Assembly: GCA_017547685.1 (NCBI GenBank)
Contig: JAFYPD010000023.1
Coordinates: 1 to 48,447, forward strand
Direction: 5' to 3'
Source: Peptococcaceae bacterium
GTDB lineage: Bacteria > Bacillota > Peptococcia > Peptococcales > Peptococcaceae
DNA length: 48,447 nucleotides
The translations under genes were made by a program, and so were the position numbers. Below the pieces are notes generated by a model that did not search any database, had not been told where the DNA came from, and saw only the letters and a program-made list of their open reading frames with translations. Shown one piece after another: positions 1 through 7,797 of the stretch (position 1 is the stretch's first letter; every line of letters begins with the position of its first letter).

Positions 1-56
1 TCCAGCGCCGATGGTACTGCGTATTCTTTTCGTGGGAGAGTAGGTCATTGCCAGGA
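1..56 (+). rRNA. rrf: 5S ribosomal RNA, 3' end (partial)
   Basis: The first bases are the 3' half of a bacterial 5S rRNA: the GCGCCGATGGTACTGC block, the GTGGGAGAGTAGG loop-E/helix IV block and the closing GCCAGG. The 5' part lies before the window. The two tRNAs that follow within 90 bases make this the distal end of an rRNA operon. The exact 3' end is uncertain by a few bases. Confidence 0.92.
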
Positions 57-61
57 TATGC

Positions 62-137
62 TCCTCAATAGCTCAGTCGGTAGAGCGCATGACTGTTAAT
101 CATGATGTCACTGGTTCGAGTCCAGTTTGGGGAGCCA
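62..137 (+). tRNA. tRNA-Asn (anticodon GTT)
   Basis: A full cloverleaf can be folded. The 7-bp acceptor arms TCCTCAA and TTGGGGA pair with one G-U, the D arm holds AGCTCAGTCGGTAGAGC, the anticodon loop is CTGTTAA with GTT, and the T arm contains GGTTCGAGTCC. The 3' CCA is encoded. It follows the 5S gene by about 5 bases. Confidence 0.96.
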
Positions 138-144
138 TTTTCAT

Positions 145-221
145 AGGGGTATAGCTCCAATTGGTAGAGCAGCGGACTCCAAATCCGCGTGTTCTGGGTT
201 CGAGTCCTAGTGCCCCTGCCA
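145..221 (+). tRNA. tRNA-Trp (anticodon CCA)
   Basis: Acceptor arms AGGGGTA and TGCCCCT pair, the D arm is followed by an anticodon stem GCGGA/TCCGC around the loop CTCCAAA with anticodon CCA, and the T arm contains GGTTCGAGTCC. CCA is encoded. It sits 7 bases after tRNA-Asn and ends just before a terminator, so it closes the rRNA-tRNA transcript. Confidence 0.96.
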
Positions 222-222
222 G

Positions 223-256
223 AGCAGATAACAATTATGTTATCTGCTTTTTCTTT
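223..256 (+). terminator. Terminator of the rRNA-tRNA operon
   Basis: A perfect 10-bp stem (AGCAGATAAC / GTTATCTGCT, loop AATTAT) is followed by a T-rich tract interrupted by single C residues. It begins two bases after tRNA-Trp. Confidence 0.9.
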
Positions 257-326
257 TGTTTTACTAGATTTTGCATCATCGGATGTAGTTTGGATGGGGC
301 CTTGGAATTAAATGATAAGATAAAAT

Positions 327-420
327 AAAAAGAGTTGCCACATATGATGTGTCCCCTCTTTACTCAATGTCATTGAGTTTTCTGGGTACATATCACATAT
401 TTTATGTGACAACTCTTTTT
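327..420. terminator. Long branched inverted repeat; probable bidirectional terminator after islB
   Basis: Outer arms at 327-344 and 403-420 pair over 18 bp with a single G-U. Inside, GATGTGTCCC faces GGGTACATATC imperfectly, and a CTCAATG/CATTGAG hairpin caps the structure. T runs lie at the 3' end on both strands, so it can stop islB transcription (minus) and leftover rRNA-operon transcription (plus). Its 94-bp length and nested arms are unusual for a simple terminator; see findings. Confidence 0.7.
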
Positions 421-441
421 TATTGATGCAGCATTATCATA

Positions 442-1329
442 CTACTGCAAGCTGATTTCTTTCAGATGTTTGAACCATTCCCCATCCAGTTCTTCTGTGC
501 CCATTGGATAATCGCGGCCGATAAACTCATATTTGGTTGTACCGTAACGATGATATTTCAGCACTTCATATTCCGTGTTCGGGAACTGTTTTACGAAATC
601 ACGGATTGCAATGATATCTTCTTCTGTATCATTGAACCCAGGAATGATAGGCGTTCTGGCTACACAGTGAACGTCTGGATGTGCTTCCCGCATTTTGCGG
701 AATGTATCCAGAATGATTTCATTCCCCTGACCAGTCCATTCTTTATGTTTTTCCGAATTCATGTGTTTGATGTCGAAGTGGATATAATCTAAATAATCAT
801 ATACTTCATGACATTTTTCCCAGGGAATCGCCCCGCATGTTTCAATTGCAGTTGTGATACCGCGTTTTTTTGCATCACGCAACAGTTCAATCGCAAATTC
901 TGTCTGCATGGTAGGTTCGCCGCCACTCAGTGTCAAACCACCTTCAGAACGGGAATAGAAAATAGCATCTTCTTCTACTTTGTTAATGAAATATTCTGGT
1001 TTCTGATATTCGCCGTATAAGCTGATGGATTTTGCAGGACAGACTTTTGCACATGCCAGACAGTGAATACATTTCTGATGATCGATAACTGCTTTGCCTG
1101 TCTCTTCAGACATGGTAATAATTTTTTCCGGACAAGCTTCTGCACATAATTTGCATACGGTACCGATACATTTTTCCGGGTTATATGCAATCTGTGGCAG
1201 AACCAGCTGAGATTCCGGGTTACAGCACCATTTACAGTGCAATGGACAGCCTTTTAAGAAGACGATGGTACGAATCCCTGGGCCGTCGTGTACAGAGTAT
1301 TTCTGTACGTTAAATACGCAACCTTCCAT
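442..1329 (-). CDS. islB: Glycyl-radical enzyme activating enzyme, probable isethionate sulfite-lyase activase
   Basis: A radical-SAM activase of 295 residues that would place the glycyl radical on the enzyme encoded just upstream. The SAM-cluster motif CPLHCKWC gives Cys28, Cys32 and Cys35 in the Cx3Cx2C spacing. It is followed by two ferredoxin-type 4Fe-4S motifs (Cys54/59/62/66 and Cys87/90/93/97) and the family sequence GGLTLSGGEPTMQ. The insert with two extra clusters is usual for activases of dehydratase/lyase-type glycyl-radical enzymes and is absent from PflA. An AAGGAGGTGC ribosome site supports the start. It lies 148 bases downstream of islA behind a strong hairpin, so it is probably made in smaller amount than islA. 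The assignment to isethionate rests on the partner gene. Confidence 0.85.
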   Translation of the reverse strand: MEGCVFNVQKYSVHDGPGIRTIVFLKGCPLHCKWCCNPESQLVLPQIAYNPEKCIGTVCKLCAEACPEKIITMSEETGKAVIDHQKCIHCLACAKVCPAKSISLYGEYQKPEYFINKVEEDAIFYSRSEGGLTLSGGEPTMQTEFAIELLRDAKKRGITTAIETCGAIPWEKCHEVYDYLDYIHFDIKHMNSEKHKEWTGQGNEIILDTFRKMREAHPDVHCVARTPIIPGFNDTEEDIIAIRDFVKQFPNTEYEVLKYHRYGTTKYEFIGRDYPMGTEELDGEWFKHLKEISLQ

Positions 1330-1420
1330 GGCTGCACCTCCTTAAAACAGATAGTGTTAAACCTATTGTAACGAAAATTACAAAGAAATACAATAATAAT
1401 CTAATTTGAAATATTATTAA

Positions 1421-1447
1421 AATGGGCGGGTAAATAACCCGCCCATT
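1421..1447 (-). terminator. Hairpin between islA and islB (partial terminator or mRNA-stabilising stem)
   Basis: A perfect 10-bp GC-rich stem (AATGGGCGGG / CCCGCCCATT) with a 7-base loop starts 30 bases after the islA stop codon on the minus strand. A T/A-rich rather than pure T tract follows. No promoter is obvious between it and islB, so partial read-through would explain unequal amounts of enzyme and activase. Confidence 0.65.
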
Positions 1448-1477
1448 ATTCATTGCTTATAAAATTTTATGCAGCAA

Positions 1478-3982
1478 TTAGATTGTTGTCTGCTGTGTAC
1501 GAGCAATCAGGTCGTCCTGCAGAGCTGGAGACAGATCGCAGAAGTATGCACTGTAACCAGCGATACGTACGATTAAGCCTCTGTAACGATCTGGATTTTC
1601 TTTTGCAGCAATCAGAGTTTCTTTGTTGATTACGTTGAACTGTACATGCCACAGTTTCAGGTCGCACCAGGTTCTGATGAAGGAAGCCAGTTTTTTGGTA
1701 CCTTCTTCGCCGGCAACAGTACTTGGGTCGAATTTGATGTTCAGCAGACGAGCTGCTCTGTCATGGAAGCCTGGGTTTTTGGTGAAGTAGTTACTTAACA
1801 TAACTGCTGTTGGACCGTTGGTATCGCAACCATGGGAAGCGGAGGAACCGTCAGACAGTGGGAAGTAAGCAACACGACCGTTAGGTGTAGCACCTACAAC
1901 TTTACCGAATGGTACGTGAGATGTAAATGGTACATAACGCAGGCAGTATTCAATACCCAGAGATTTGGAGTATTTATCTGTGAATTCGGAGCATACTAAG
2001 TCGCAAGCTTTACCGATTTCGTCAGCGTATGGATCGTTGTTACCGTATTTTGGAGCGTTCAGTAAACGCTGTTTTAATACTTCGTAACCTTCGAAGTTAG
2101 CTTTCATAGCTTCTCTGATTTCTACCAGAGTAGTTACTTTTTCATCAAATACTAATTTTTTAATAGCAGCCAGGGAGTCAACAACAGTACCGAAGCCCAT
2201 GGATTCGAAGTAACCGATATCAACGCCGCCTGGGATGAATTCAGTGTGCAGGTCTAATGCTTCTTCCATGCACAGGTCATGCATAGCGGACAGCATTGGA
2301 GCAGCAAAGTGTTTTTCACGCAGTCTGTTGATGTTTTTCTGCTGAATGAAAGCGTGTCTTAACAGGTTTTTAGCCTGGATTACGTATGCATTCCATACAT
2401 CATCCCAGGTTTCGAATGTTTCAACATCGCCTGTTTCGATACCCAGTAATTCGTCACCTGTTTTGAAGGTGCGGCCGTTGTACATCATCATTTCGATTGC
2501 GGATGCAAAGTTGATGTATACACCACCGGAAGTAAAGGTGTCACGGTTAGGCATTCTGGCTTCAGCACAACCGGATACAGCGTAGTCAAATGCTTCGTTG
2601 ATTTTAGCACCGTTGGAAACTAACTGCAGAACGATTTCTTCGTCGTTTAACAGTTTAGGGAAACCGGAACCTTCTTTAATTGTTTTCGCACATTCTTCGA
2701 TGTATCTCTGTGGAGAACGAGCGTGTACACGAGCTGCCAGGTCTGGGTAGTGCAGAGGGAATTCCTGTTTGGATTTCAGGAACAGGTAGGTCAGATCGTT
2801 AGTAGCATCCTGACCGTCTGGAGTCTGGCCACCGATTGTAACAGCTTCCCAGTGAGCGTAACCTTCGTTGAACGCACCACCAGTTACGGACATGTACAGG
2901 TCGATGAACTGAGCCATACCAACCCACATGCATTCCAGCAGTTCCATAGCCTGTTCATCTGTCAGTTTACCAGCAGCTTTGTCAGCCTGGTAGTATGGGT
3001 ACAGATACTGGTCCATACGACCGTTGGATACGATTGTACCGGTTTTCTGTTCCAGACGGGAGAACATCTGGGTGAACCACTGAGACTGGATTGCTTCACG
3101 GAAGTCACGAGCTGGGTTTTCTGGTACCCAACGGCAACGAGCAGCGATGTCAACCATTTCCTGTTTGCGAACTGGATCTGTTTCTTTTTCTGCTTCAACT
3201 TCGTACAGGTCAGCGTAACGGTTAGCCCACAGAACGATAGCGTCGCAAACGATTACGATTGCTTCGTAGAATGGTTTTTTGTTTACGTTGTCCAGTGGAT
3301 CAAATGGATCCAGAGCAGCTAATTTTTCCAGAGCTTCTTCTTTCAGACCTTTGAAACCGCGTTTCAGAACTTTTTCAAAGTCTGGAACCCACTGGTTGGA
3401 GGAACGGAAGGAAGCTGTTTCGTTTACGATAAATCTGGAAGTAGATTTAGCTTCTGGTTCGTATGTTACTTTCAGAGTGTCTTCTGGCAGTGCATCGTAC
3501 AGGTCGTTGAAGAATGTTTTACCTCTACCTGTGTTAACATCCCAGTATGGAGCGATGTCGTTCAGGATGGTATCAACGGTTTCCTGTGTCATGTTGAATG
3601 GAGAAGTTACACGTGTTGGCAGTAATTTGATAGCTTCTTCGAAGATATCGCCGTCCAGTTCTGGGTACAGGATACCATAACGGCCCTGGCAACCGATACG
3701 GCCAGCCAGTAAGCTGTCTTCTTCAACATATACGGTGATGTTTTTCGCGATGTGCATCAGAGCTTTTGCCCATCTCAGTGTCAGGTGTTCCCCTTCGGTC
3801 TGAGCCATGGATTCAGTGAAATATTTTGCACGTTCAGCGTCAATCACTGGTTTCAGGTTCTGGTTACGGTCTAAGATTTTGTAAATTCTTTCTCTGCCTT
3901 TTTTGTAGCTAGCATCCCCAGCGTTAGCGTCCATAATGTGCTGTTCGTGTGGAGAGTAACAACATTGAATTGGCTGTGTCAT
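1478..3982 (-). CDS. islA: Isethionate sulfite-lyase (glycyl radical enzyme)
   Basis: A pyruvate-formate-lyase-superfamily enzyme predicted to cleave isethionate (2-hydroxyethanesulfonate) to acetaldehyde and sulfite in the anaerobic cytoplasm. With the start used here (834 residues) the thiyl Cys is 472 and the catalytic Glu 474 in SGCAEAR, the glycyl radical is Gly809 in RIAGYSAYF, and Arg193, Gln197, Arg682 and Phe686 lie in FRSSNQ and LRYVPF. These match the residues I recall for characterised IslA (Arg189, Gln193, Cys468, Glu470, Arg678, Phe682, Gly805) at one constant offset of four, and length is close to its roughly 830. An earlier in-frame ATG at 3994 overlaps the AAAGGA ribosome site, so the second ATG is preferred. 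PFL is excluded because it has two adjacent active-site cysteines. A related sulfonate lyase such as the dihydroxypropanesulfonate enzyme remains possible but fits less well. The activase follows; no aldehyde dehydrogenase or sulfite reductase gene is in the window. Confidence 0.88.
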   Translation of the reverse strand: MTQPIQCCYSPHEQHIMDANAGDASYKKGRERIYKILDRNQNLKPVIDAERAKYFTESMAQTEGEHLTLRWAKALMHIAKNITVYVEEDSLLAGRIGCQGRYGILYPELDGDIFEEAIKLLPTRVTSPFNMTQETVDTILNDIAPYWDVNTGRGKTFFNDLYDALPEDTLKVTYEPEAKSTSRFIVNETASFRSSNQWVPDFEKVLKRGFKGLKEEALEKLAALDPFDPLDNVNKKPFYEAIVIVCDAIVLWANRYADLYEVEAEKETDPVRKQEMVDIAARCRWVPENPARDFREAIQSQWFTQMFSRLEQKTGTIVSNGRMDQYLYPYYQADKAAGKLTDEQAMELLECMWVGMAQFIDLYMSVTGGAFNEGYAHWEAVTIGGQTPDGQDATNDLTYLFLKSKQEFPLHYPDLAARVHARSPQRYIEECAKTIKEGSGFPKLLNDEEIVLQLVSNGAKINEAFDYAVSGCAEARMPNRDTFTSGGVYINFASAIEMMMYNGRTFKTGDELLGIETGDVETFETWDDVWNAYVIQAKNLLRHAFIQQKNINRLREKHFAAPMLSAMHDLCMEEALDLHTEFIPGGVDIGYFESMGFGTVVDSLAAIKKLVFDEKVTTLVEIREAMKANFEGYEVLKQRLLNAPKYGNNDPYADEIGKACDLVCSEFTDKYSKSLGIEYCLRYVPFTSHVPFGKVVGATPNGRVAYFPLSDGSSASHGCDTNGPTAVMLSNYFTKNPGFHDRAARLLNIKFDPSTVAGEEGTKKLASFIRTWCDLKLWHVQFNVINKETLIAAKENPDRYRGLIVRIAGYSAYFCDLSPALQDDLIARTQQTTI

Positions 3983-4027
3983 GGTGAAAATCATCCTTTC
4001 TTTTAAATAAAAATGTGTATTGTTCTA

Positions 4028-4044
4028 TTGAGGGGTTACCTCAA
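4028..4044. promoter_or_regulatory. Small palindrome at the islA transcript start
   Basis: TTGAGG and CCTCAA flank a 5-base spacer. It sits about 10-25 bases downstream of the predicted islA transcription start, where a repressor could block or an RNA hairpin form. Function is inferred only. Confidence 0.4.
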
Positions 4045-4059
4045 CCTTTACCTGGTCTT

Positions 4060-4088
4060 ATTATAGCTAAAGGGACAATTTTATACAA
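4060..4088 (-). promoter_or_regulatory. Sigma-A promoter of islAB
   Basis: Read on the minus strand: -35 TTGTAT (4083-4088), 17-bp spacer, perfect -10 TATAAT (4060-4065). Start of transcription would be near 4053, giving a leader of about 70 bases before islA. Confidence 0.8.
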
Positions 4089-4121
4089 CACATTAGTATC
4101 TCTTATTCATTCCATGCATGG

Positions 4122-4150
4122 TTCTATTGCAACCATAAGTTGCAATAGAA
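4122..4150. promoter_or_regulatory. Perfect 12-bp inverted repeat, candidate operator upstream of islA
   Basis: TTCTATTGCAAC and GTTGCAATAGAA are exact reverse complements separated by 5 bases. There is no T run, so it is not a terminator. Its centre is about 83 bases upstream of the predicted islA start site, a position typical for an activator, and it lies in the divergent space shared with glmU. The cognate regulator is not identified. Confidence 0.6.
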
Positions 4151-4395
4151 TTCATTCAATTCAGAATCGGACACAGCCTGACAACCGGCTGGCGTATTTC
4201 GATATAAATAAGGAAAAAAAGAAATCTGTCACAAGCGAGGCGGGTGTATTGTTTCTGAATCGAAAATATGGTAAACTGTTGGAAACATCTTTGTTATATT
4301 GCAGTTAAAAGATGAAACATTACTGTTTGAATTCGAAAAATATGGATAACAGATAATTTATACAGAATGTCGAAAATAAAAAGGAGAGATTGTCT

Positions 4396-5754
4396 ATGAA
4401 AACAACCGCTGTCATTCTGGCTGCGGGGCAAGGTACCAGAATGAAATCAAAACTGCCAAAAGTATTACACAAAGCATTAGGGAAACCGATGGTGCAATGG
4501 GTGATCGATTGCCTGAGCCAGGCTGGTGTTCATAATAAAATTGCAGTGTTAGGCCATGGTGGTGCCCAGGTGGAGCCAGTTATTGCAGGACAGGCTGCAA
4601 TTGTATATCAGACAGAACAGCTGGGGACCGGGCATGCTGTGATCCAGGCCGCACCGGTATTGCCTGCTGATAATGACTGTGTTCTGGTTATCTGTGGAGA
4701 CACGCCATTGCTGCGGGCACAGACCATTCAGCAGCTGATTGCGATGCATCAGGCAGAACGGAATGCGGTTACATTGCTGACTGCCCATGCCGATAATCCA
4801 ACTGGTTACGGGCGTATCGTCCGCCAGGGGCAGCAGATTGCGGCCATTGTGGAGCAGAAAGACGCAGATGAAGCGCAGAAACTGATTCAGGAGATTAATA
4901 CCGGGACATACTGCTTTGACCAGAATTTCCTGCTGCAGTATTTATCCGCTCTGGACACGAACAATGCGCAGAAAGAGTATTATCTGACCGACTTAATTAA
5001 AATTGCAAACCAGCATGGTTTGCCCGTAGGCGGTTTTGTGCTGGAAGATTTCAGCGAAAGTCTGGGTGTGAATAATCGCATTCAGCTGTCCCAGGCCGAA
5101 GCTGTTTTGCGTAAACGCAAATGCGAAGAAGTCATGCTGGCAGGTGTAACACTGATTGACCCGGCAGCTACTTATATTGGCGCAGATGTTGTAATCGGCA
5201 ATGATACTGTTATTTATCCGAATGTTGTGCTGGAAGGGCAAACGGTAATCGGCAGCGATAATGTCATTGGTATGAATTGTCGATTTATGGACAGTACCAT
5301 TGGGGATGGCAATGATATTCAGAGCACAGTCATCGTAGAAAGTACAGTCGGCAATGACTGTAAGATTGGGCCAATGGCATATCTGCGGCCGGGAACTGTT
5401 CTGGCTGATAACGTAAAAATCGGTGACTTCGTTGAGGTGAAAAAATCTCAGGTAGGAGAAGGCAGTAAGATTCCACATCTCTCTTATGTCGGGGATTCGG
5501 TTGTGGGTAGCGGGGTAAACATTGGCTGTGGTACAATCACCTGCAACTATGATGGCGTTCACAAATATCAGACAACCATTAAAGATGGTGCATTTATTGG
5601 CAGCAATACCAATCTGGTGGCGCCTGTTACCGTAGAAGAAAATGCATTTATCGGTGCCGGGTCCACCATTACACGGGATGTGCCGGATAGCGCTCTGGCA
5701 GTAACGCGTGCTGATTTGCGTATAAAAGAAAACTGGAGAAAGAGAAATAAATAA
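4396..5754 (+). CDS. glmU: Bifunctional N-acetylglucosamine-1-phosphate uridyltransferase / glucosamine-1-phosphate acetyltransferase
   Basis: Makes UDP-GlcNAc, the precursor of peptidoglycan and other envelope polymers, in the cytoplasm. The N-terminal half is the nucleotidyltransferase with LAAGQGTRMKSKLPKVLH near residue 10 and the GDTPLL metal/substrate block. The C-terminal half, from about residue 250, is a left-handed beta-helix of hexapeptide repeats with the acetyltransferase blocks GPMAYLRPGT and SYVGDS followed by GCGTITCNYDG. The length of 452 residues is standard. An in-frame TTG six bases upstream is ignored because the AAGGAGAG site at 4381 is correctly spaced for the ATG. It leads the glmU-prs-pth-mfd series common in Bacillota. 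Confidence 0.97.
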   Translation: MKTTAVILAAGQGTRMKSKLPKVLHKALGKPMVQWVIDCLSQAGVHNKIAVLGHGGAQVEPVIAGQAAIVYQTEQLGTGHAVIQAAPVLPADNDCVLVICGDTPLLRAQTIQQLIAMHQAERNAVTLLTAHADNPTGYGRIVRQGQQIAAIVEQKDADEAQKLIQEINTGTYCFDQNFLLQYLSALDTNNAQKEYYLTDLIKIANQHGLPVGGFVLEDFSESLGVNNRIQLSQAEAVLRKRKCEEVMLAGVTLIDPAATYIGADVVIGNDTVIYPNVVLEGQTVIGSDNVIGMNCRFMDSTIGDGNDIQSTVIVESTVGNDCKIGPMAYLRPGTVLADNVKIGDFVEVKKSQVGEGSKIPHLSYVGDSVVGSGVNIGCGTITCNYDGVHKYQTTIKDGAFIGSNTNLVAPVTVEENAFIGAGSTITRDVPDSALAVTRADLRIKENWRKRNK

Positions 5755-5868
5755 GAAAATTTTCGTCATCTTTTCTCGAAATATCGACAAATAAAGGTTG
5801 AGTTTGCCGGACAGATTGAGTATTATAAATATAGCACAGTTTAGAACTGGTTAGGGGGAGAAAACCAA

Positions 5869-6819
5869 ATGACTACAGAAAAACAAATTGGTAACTTAAA
5901 ATTATTCACCGGGAATGCGAATCCTGAACTGGCACAGGAAATTGCTGACTACTTGAGTGTAAAACTGGGCAATGCACAGGTAAAACACTTCAGCGATGGC
6001 GAAATCAGCATCATGATTGATGAAAGCGTACGCGGGAGCGATGCTTATATCATTCAGCCAACCTGCACTCCGGTAAATGATAACCTGATGGAACTGTTAA
6101 TTATGGTGGATGCACTGCGCCGTGCATCTGCAAAACGTATTACTGCAGTATTGCCATACTATGGCTATGCGCGTCAGGATCGTAAATCCCGCGGCCGTGA
6201 ACCAATCACTGCGAAACTGGTAGCAAACCTGATTACACAGGCCGGTGCTCGCCGTGTATTAGCAATGGATTTACATGCACAACAGATTCAGGGCTTCTTT
6301 GATATTCCGCTGGACAACCTGATGGGTTTGCCAATTCTGGCTGACTATTACAAACATAAAGACACTGAAAACCTTGTAGTTGTATCTCCGGACATGGGCG
6401 GCGTTGCAAGAGCAAGAAATCTGGCAGAACAGATTGGTGTGCCTCTGGCTATTATCGATAAGAGAAGACCAAGACCAAATGTATCTGAAGTTATGAATAT
6501 CATCGGTGATATTGAAGGGAAAGAAGTCATTCTGGTTGATGATATGATTGACACTGCTGGTACCATTACAAATGGTGCGCAGGCTCTGATGGACAGAGGG
6601 GCAAAATGTGTTGACGCATGCTGTACCCATCCAGTGCTGTCTGGTCCTGCAATTGAACGTATCGAAAAATCCCCGATTCAGGAACTGGTTACTACGAATA
6701 CCATTCCTCTGGGCGATAAAAAATGTGATAAAATTAAAGTGCTGTCCGTTGCTCCAGTTATCGGGGAAGCAATTTTACGCATTCACATGGACAGATCTGT
6801 CAGTGAGCTATTCCGCTAA
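5869..6819 (+). CDS. prs: Ribose-phosphate pyrophosphokinase (PRPP synthetase)
   Basis: Transfers pyrophosphate from ATP to ribose 5-phosphate, giving PRPP for purine, pyrimidine, histidine, tryptophan and NAD synthesis. At 316 residues it is a class I enzyme. Visible signatures are [10 protein letters not shown], the ATP loop block [15 protein letters not shown], the metal-binding [14 protein letters not shown], and the PRPP-binding loop [13 protein letters not shown]. The start has a TAGGGGGAG ribosome site. It lies 114 bases after glmU, a usual neighbour, and ends at its own terminator. Confidence 0.97.
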   Translation: MTTEKQIGNLKLFTGNANPELAQEIADYLSVKLGNAQVKHFSDGEISIMIDESVRGSDAYIIQPTCTPVNDNLMELLIMVDALRRASAKRITAVLPYYGYARQDRKSRGREPITAKLVANLITQAGARRVLAMDLHAQQIQGFFDIPLDNLMGLPILADYYKHKDTENLVVVSPDMGGVARARNLAEQIGVPLAIIDKRRPRPNVSEVMNIIGDIEGKEVILVDDMIDTAGTITNGAQALMDRGAKCVDACCTHPVLSGPAIERIEKSPIQELVTTNTIPLGDKKCDKIKVLSVAPVIGEAILRIHMDRSVSELFR

Positions 6820-6838
6820 TAAGAAGTTGTGTTTTCGG

Positions 6839-6870
6839 GGGCTGTCGTGTGCCAACACGATAGCCCTTTT
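6839..6870 (+). terminator. Terminator after prs
   Basis: A 12-bp stem (GGGCTGTCGTGT / ACACGATAGCCC, one G-U, loop GCCA) is followed by TTTT. It starts 20 bases after the prs stop. Confidence 0.85.
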
Positions 6871-6975
6871 CTGATGAAAACTTTGGCTGCAAAAAAGGAA
6901 ATTGCACAAGAATGGCGAAACTAAAACAAAGCAGTCTACATACGCATCGATACAAATTTGACACAATATATCATT

Positions 6976-7042
6976 TCACGCAAAAACAAGTCGAAGAATC
7001 TTTTTGTGATTCCTCGGCTTTGCTGTGTTTGCGTGATTTTTT
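6976..7042 (+). terminator. Long hairpin with T tract just before pth (attenuator or small-RNA terminator)
   Basis: TCACGCAAA (from 6976) pairs with TTTGCGTGA (to 7036), and the stem continues inward through AAGTCGAAGAATC against GATTCCTCGGCTT, then T6 follows. It ends 38 bases before the pth start, beyond the separate prs terminator. No clear promoter was found between the two, so whether it ends a short RNA or attenuates pth is open. Confidence 0.6.
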
Positions 7043-7080
7043 ACGAACCGTTGAGATAGACTATTAAGGGAGGCAGTTTT

Positions 7081-7647
7081 ATGAAAATGATAATTGGGCT
7101 TGGCAATCCTGGCAAAGAATATGCTAATACAAAACATAATGTCGGGTTTATGGTGATTGATGCTATTGCAAAAGAATTGAACGAATCAGTTGAGAAAAAG
7201 CAGTGTCAGGCGCTGACCCAGATTGTGAACTGGGATGGTGAAAAAATTCTGCTGGTAAAACCGCAGACCTACATGAATCTGAGCGGCCAGTCTGTCATGG
7301 AACTGCTGAATTATTACAATGATCGTATTGATGATCTGCTGGTTATCCATGATGATCTGGATCTGCCTCCAGGGCAGCTTCGTTTCAAACAGGGTGGCGG
7401 TGCCGGCGGGCATAATGGCATTAAAAACATCATTGCACATCTGAATTCCAATGATTTTGACCGCCTGAAAATCGGCATCGGTCGGGCGAAACATGATACA
7501 AAAGATTATGTTCTGACGCCGTTTACTGGTGTCGATAAAAAAGCCATTGATGAAGCGGTGGAATTGTCTGTTGGTGCTGTAAAAATGTGGTTGAATGAGG
7601 GGATTGCAGTGGCAATGAACAAGTATAATACGAAGCAGATGCGTTGA
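7081..7647 (+). CDS. pth: Peptidyl-tRNA hydrolase
   Basis: Releases tRNA from peptidyl-tRNAs dropped by ribosomes, an essential recycling step. The 188-residue protein has the family N-terminus GLGNPGKEYANTKHNVGF with the catalytic His19 and the substrate-binding Asn, the PQTYMNLSG block, HDDLDLPPG with the catalytic Asp, and GGGAGGHNGIK. AAGGGAGG precedes the ATG. It belongs to the conserved prs-pth-mfd run. Confidence 0.97.
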   Translation: MKMIIGLGNPGKEYANTKHNVGFMVIDAIAKELNESVEKKQCQALTQIVNWDGEKILLVKPQTYMNLSGQSVMELLNYYNDRIDDLLVIHDDLDLPPGQLRFKQGGGAGGHNGIKNIIAHLNSNDFDRLKIGIGRAKHDTKDYVLTPFTGVDKKAIDEAVELSVGAVKMWLNEGIAVAMNKYNTKQMR

Positions 7648-7734
7648 GACGCGATAATATTCCATATAGCTGCGTCTGAAAAAGAGGCAGATGAAAATTT
7701 CCCAGTGCCGTAGTGTATATAATAATGAGAGATG

Positions 7735-7760
7735 AAAAATGTTTCACGTGAAACATTTTT
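7735..7760. promoter_or_regulatory. parS: parS centromere site (ParB binding)
   Basis: TGTTTCACGTGAAACA at 7740-7755 matches the bacterial ParB/Spo0J-binding consensus at all 16 positions. A5 and T5 flanks extend it to a 26-bp perfect palindrome. ParB loads here and spreads to direct origin segregation, so this stretch should be near the replication origin. As RNA the A/T-flanked stem could also act as the pth terminator. Confidence 0.93.
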
Positions 7761-7797
7761 GTGAGTGAAGGATATGACAGAAGAGGTGATCGGAAAC

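Noticed and set aside
2723..3322. A 199-codon frame antisense to islA
   Set aside because: It is the mirror of a strongly codon-biased gene; its composition (Val, Ser, Phe rich) is typical of shadow frames.
1478..3982. Reading islA as pyruvate formate-lyase, choline lyase or glycerol dehydratase
   Set aside because: PFL has two adjacent cysteines at the active site, while here a single Cys is followed by Ala-Glu. The Arg/Gln pair and Arg/Phe pair match the sulfonate lyase, not the choline or glycerol enzymes.
4015..4308. A 97-codon open frame on the plus strand upstream of glmU
   Set aside because: It runs through the islA promoter and both palindromes, has no ribosome site and no recognisable protein pattern.
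4252..4395. A promoter for glmU
   Set aside because: Several AT-rich hexamers are present but no -35/-10 pair has acceptable spacing, so no site is claimed.
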